This document shows, one piece after another, positions 61,946-64,000 of a DNA stretch of 64,000 nt. Both the position numbers and the translations under genes were made by a program. The stretch is taken from positions 7,112,821 to 7,176,820 of the forward strand of contig BROE01000016.1 in assembly GCA_036571765.1 (NCBI GenBank). The letters are read 5' to 3'. The notes below the pieces were generated by a model that saw only the letters and a list, made by a program, of their open reading frames with translations, searched no databases and was not told the origin of the DNA. This DNA is from Plecoglossus altivelis (taxonomy: Eukaryota; Chordata; Actinopteri; Osmeriformes; Plecoglossidae). Every line of letters starts with the position of its first letter. The first letter of the stretch is position 1.

Positions 61946-63861
61946 GTATCCTTGACCCCTTCCCTGCCAACGCCAGCCCGCCCCCCCCCCTCCCTCCTCC
62001 CCCTCCAGACCCCGCCCCCCACGACGCCTTGAAACAACAACAACTACCGGTTATACTAATCACCGTTTTCTTTCTTTTCTTTTGTTGTCTTCCTATTCTG
62101 TTTCTCGCCCCCCCCCCTCCTCCTTCCTTCTCTCTCCCAATCCTCCCCTCCCTCCTTGCCTTGTTTCCCGATTTGTTTCTGGTTTCTCCTTCCTGGTTCC
62201 TTCCCGCCACTTTTCTTCCCACCTTGTTCCTTTTGACTTTGTGTTCTGTCGACTCTGCACGTAGTGTGTCTGGCGTAGTTATGCTGCTGATGAGAACTCG
62301 GTTTCCATAGCTACCTGGAAGCCTCATTTGAAGGCGTTGCATACCTGCAGTCCTGCAAAGTAGGTAACAAACTACAGTCATGGCCGCTGCTCTGCCCCGC
62401 TGTCTTCTTCATTGGTGCGCCTGTAGCTACAACGCCTAGTTTTTTTCCCTTTTCTCATCTTCTTCTGTGCTATTTTAGTGGATGGTATGTCCTCAGTATA
62501 CATGTATTTTCGGTCGAGTCATACATTTGTATAGTTTGGGGAACTGTGGGGCTTTTTGCATCAACACACACTGTATATTCTGTTGACGGAGAAGCTCGCT
62601 GTCATTAATTAGTCTAATATTTCCAGGCTTGTGCAGACAATGAGCAAGGGCTTCGGAGATGTGAGATTCTGGGAGACAGCGTTGTTTGAAATACAACACT
62701 GTGTGATTAATATAGAGATGGTCCAAATTATTGTTAGAATAGTGTTTACAGTTTTCTTGTTTTATTGGGAAGCCTCACCAAAACTCTCCATGTCTCTTTC
62801 GGAACTTATCGATTGATATCAGACGATCCAAAAAGAGTGCGCATGTTTGGTTTTTCAAATTCGACATAAATGTAGATAACATTAATAGGATAGATATGGC
62901 CTGAGGCTCAATAAAATGCTGCCTTGGTCTGCACTGCAGTCTGACACAAACTGAAGGTCAGAGCATTCATGGATTCGAAGAGAAGTCATTATTTTACGGT
63001 ACATGTAATGAATGCTTAGGAAAGACTTGGCTGAAGACTGCAGCTGAGGCCAATTGAGGCACTTACATTGAGGAAATATGAGCCCGGAAATGTTAGGTGT
63101 ATCCACCGCTTTCACATCTCACACACACACAAACACACACGCAGACACACACACACACACGTGCAAATGCACAGACGCGCACAGATGCACAAGCACGCAC
63201 GCAAACACCTTCCCTAGACCATAGTAAAGCAAGCACAGGAAGCGCCAGCTTGTCAGCTTGTCTGTACATCACCCTCCATCTCTCGCCTACAAAGCGGAGC
63301 TCTTCCCCTCGCAGCATGACTGGCCTCCGCTTGCATGCGTACGAGCTGAAACCGGCCCTAACATTCTGACACCCAGCTCACAGTTCGTCTGCTTCGACCT
63401 TTAGTGATTTGCTCGTTGTTTTGCCCGATGGTTCGTTCGAACGGCGTCGTCTCTGAAACACTCTGCGGGTCTGTTAACTGGTGTACTGACCTCTCCATCT
63501 TTGTCTTCCCCTCTTCGTTCACTAACATGAAGGAAAGAACAGGGAGAGACGACAAGCAGGTTTGTACACTTGCTTTCTCCACTCACAAACACTTCCTGAA
63601 CAGGTGAATCCCACCAGTCAGTTATAACCAATGAGATAGGGGAGGACATGTGGACCCGTAGGGTCATTTGAGGTTGTGCTGTCCTCACAAAAAGGGCAGG
63701 AGTTGAAGTCTCTGGAGGTTGTGTTCTGAGACGCTGGAAAGCTTAATGAGGATTTGACCTGTTTTTATCTTGTACCTGTTCACTGCAGTTAAGTGTCTCT
63801 CATAAATACTATGAGACCTGTTCGGAACGCTCAGTGTTCTTTATTGTACCCCCACCGTTCC

Positions 63862-63943
<82 letters not shown>

Positions 63944-64000
63944 CCCCTCTGTGTATCTCTCTCTCCCTCTCTCTCTCTTTCCCCCCTCTCTCTTTAGCCT
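61946..64000 (+). other. Downstream of candidate exon 8, kcnq5 intron
   Basis: Pyrimidine-rich and C-run sequence to 62180, unique sequence, (CA)n at 63120-63160, (CT)n at 63863-63985. The window ends TCTCTCTTTAGCCT, which would suit an acceptor at 63997 but cannot be judged. No exon of the usual KCNQ5 helix A type was found here. Confidence 0.65.

Overview
The window is vertebrate nuclear DNA, almost certainly from a ray-finned (teleost) fish. Genes are split by GT-AG introns, intergenic DNA is full of (CA)n, (GA)n and (CT)n microsatellites, a Tc1-like transposon relic is present, and the gene content (eef1a1, ddx43, kcnq5) matches a block I remember from human chromosome 6q13. No species can be named from the sequence alone. 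There is no bacterial, viral or CRISPR content.

Layout: (1) 159-1304, + strand: the last three coding exons of elongation factor eEF1A. (2) 3830-11109, - strand: a complete 16-exon ddx43 gene, a KH-domain DEAD-box RNA helicase of 692 codons, tail-to-tail with eef1a. (3) 12911-16642, - strand: a complete 16-coding-exon SUN-domain gene of 505 codons for an inner nuclear membrane LINC-complex protein. (4) 19188 to beyond the window end, + strand: the 5' part of kcnq5, a Kv7 M-type potassium channel. Exon 1 is at 19188-19528, a 36.4 kb first intron follows, then exons 2-7 (55969-59922) encode S1 to S6 and the start of the cytoplasmic tail. The next candidate exon (61853 to about 61945) encodes a calmodulin-binding helix A of the KCNQ2/3/4 type rather than the type known from mammalian KCNQ5. 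Exon phases agree across all junctions I could place, so the first three gene models are solid. The kcnq5 model is solid through exon 7.

The rest, mainly kcnq5 intron 1, is non-coding: several distinct minisatellites (18-, 30-, about 41-, 45-bp units), many dinucleotide tracts, a Z-DNA-prone tract, a few non-repetitive blocks that look like candidate conserved enhancers, and a pair of related dispersed repeat copies. The long ORFs in these regions are artefacts of repeats.

The genes do not form a pathway. They are housekeeping (eef1a), probably germline RNA metabolism (ddx43), nuclear envelope (sun) and neuronal excitability (kcnq5). The observations most worth checking are the KCNQ4-like exon inside kcnq5, the SUN domain without the KASH-bonding cysteine, a decoy duplication of the DEAD-motif exon in ddx43, and UG-repeat tracts directly at splice sites.
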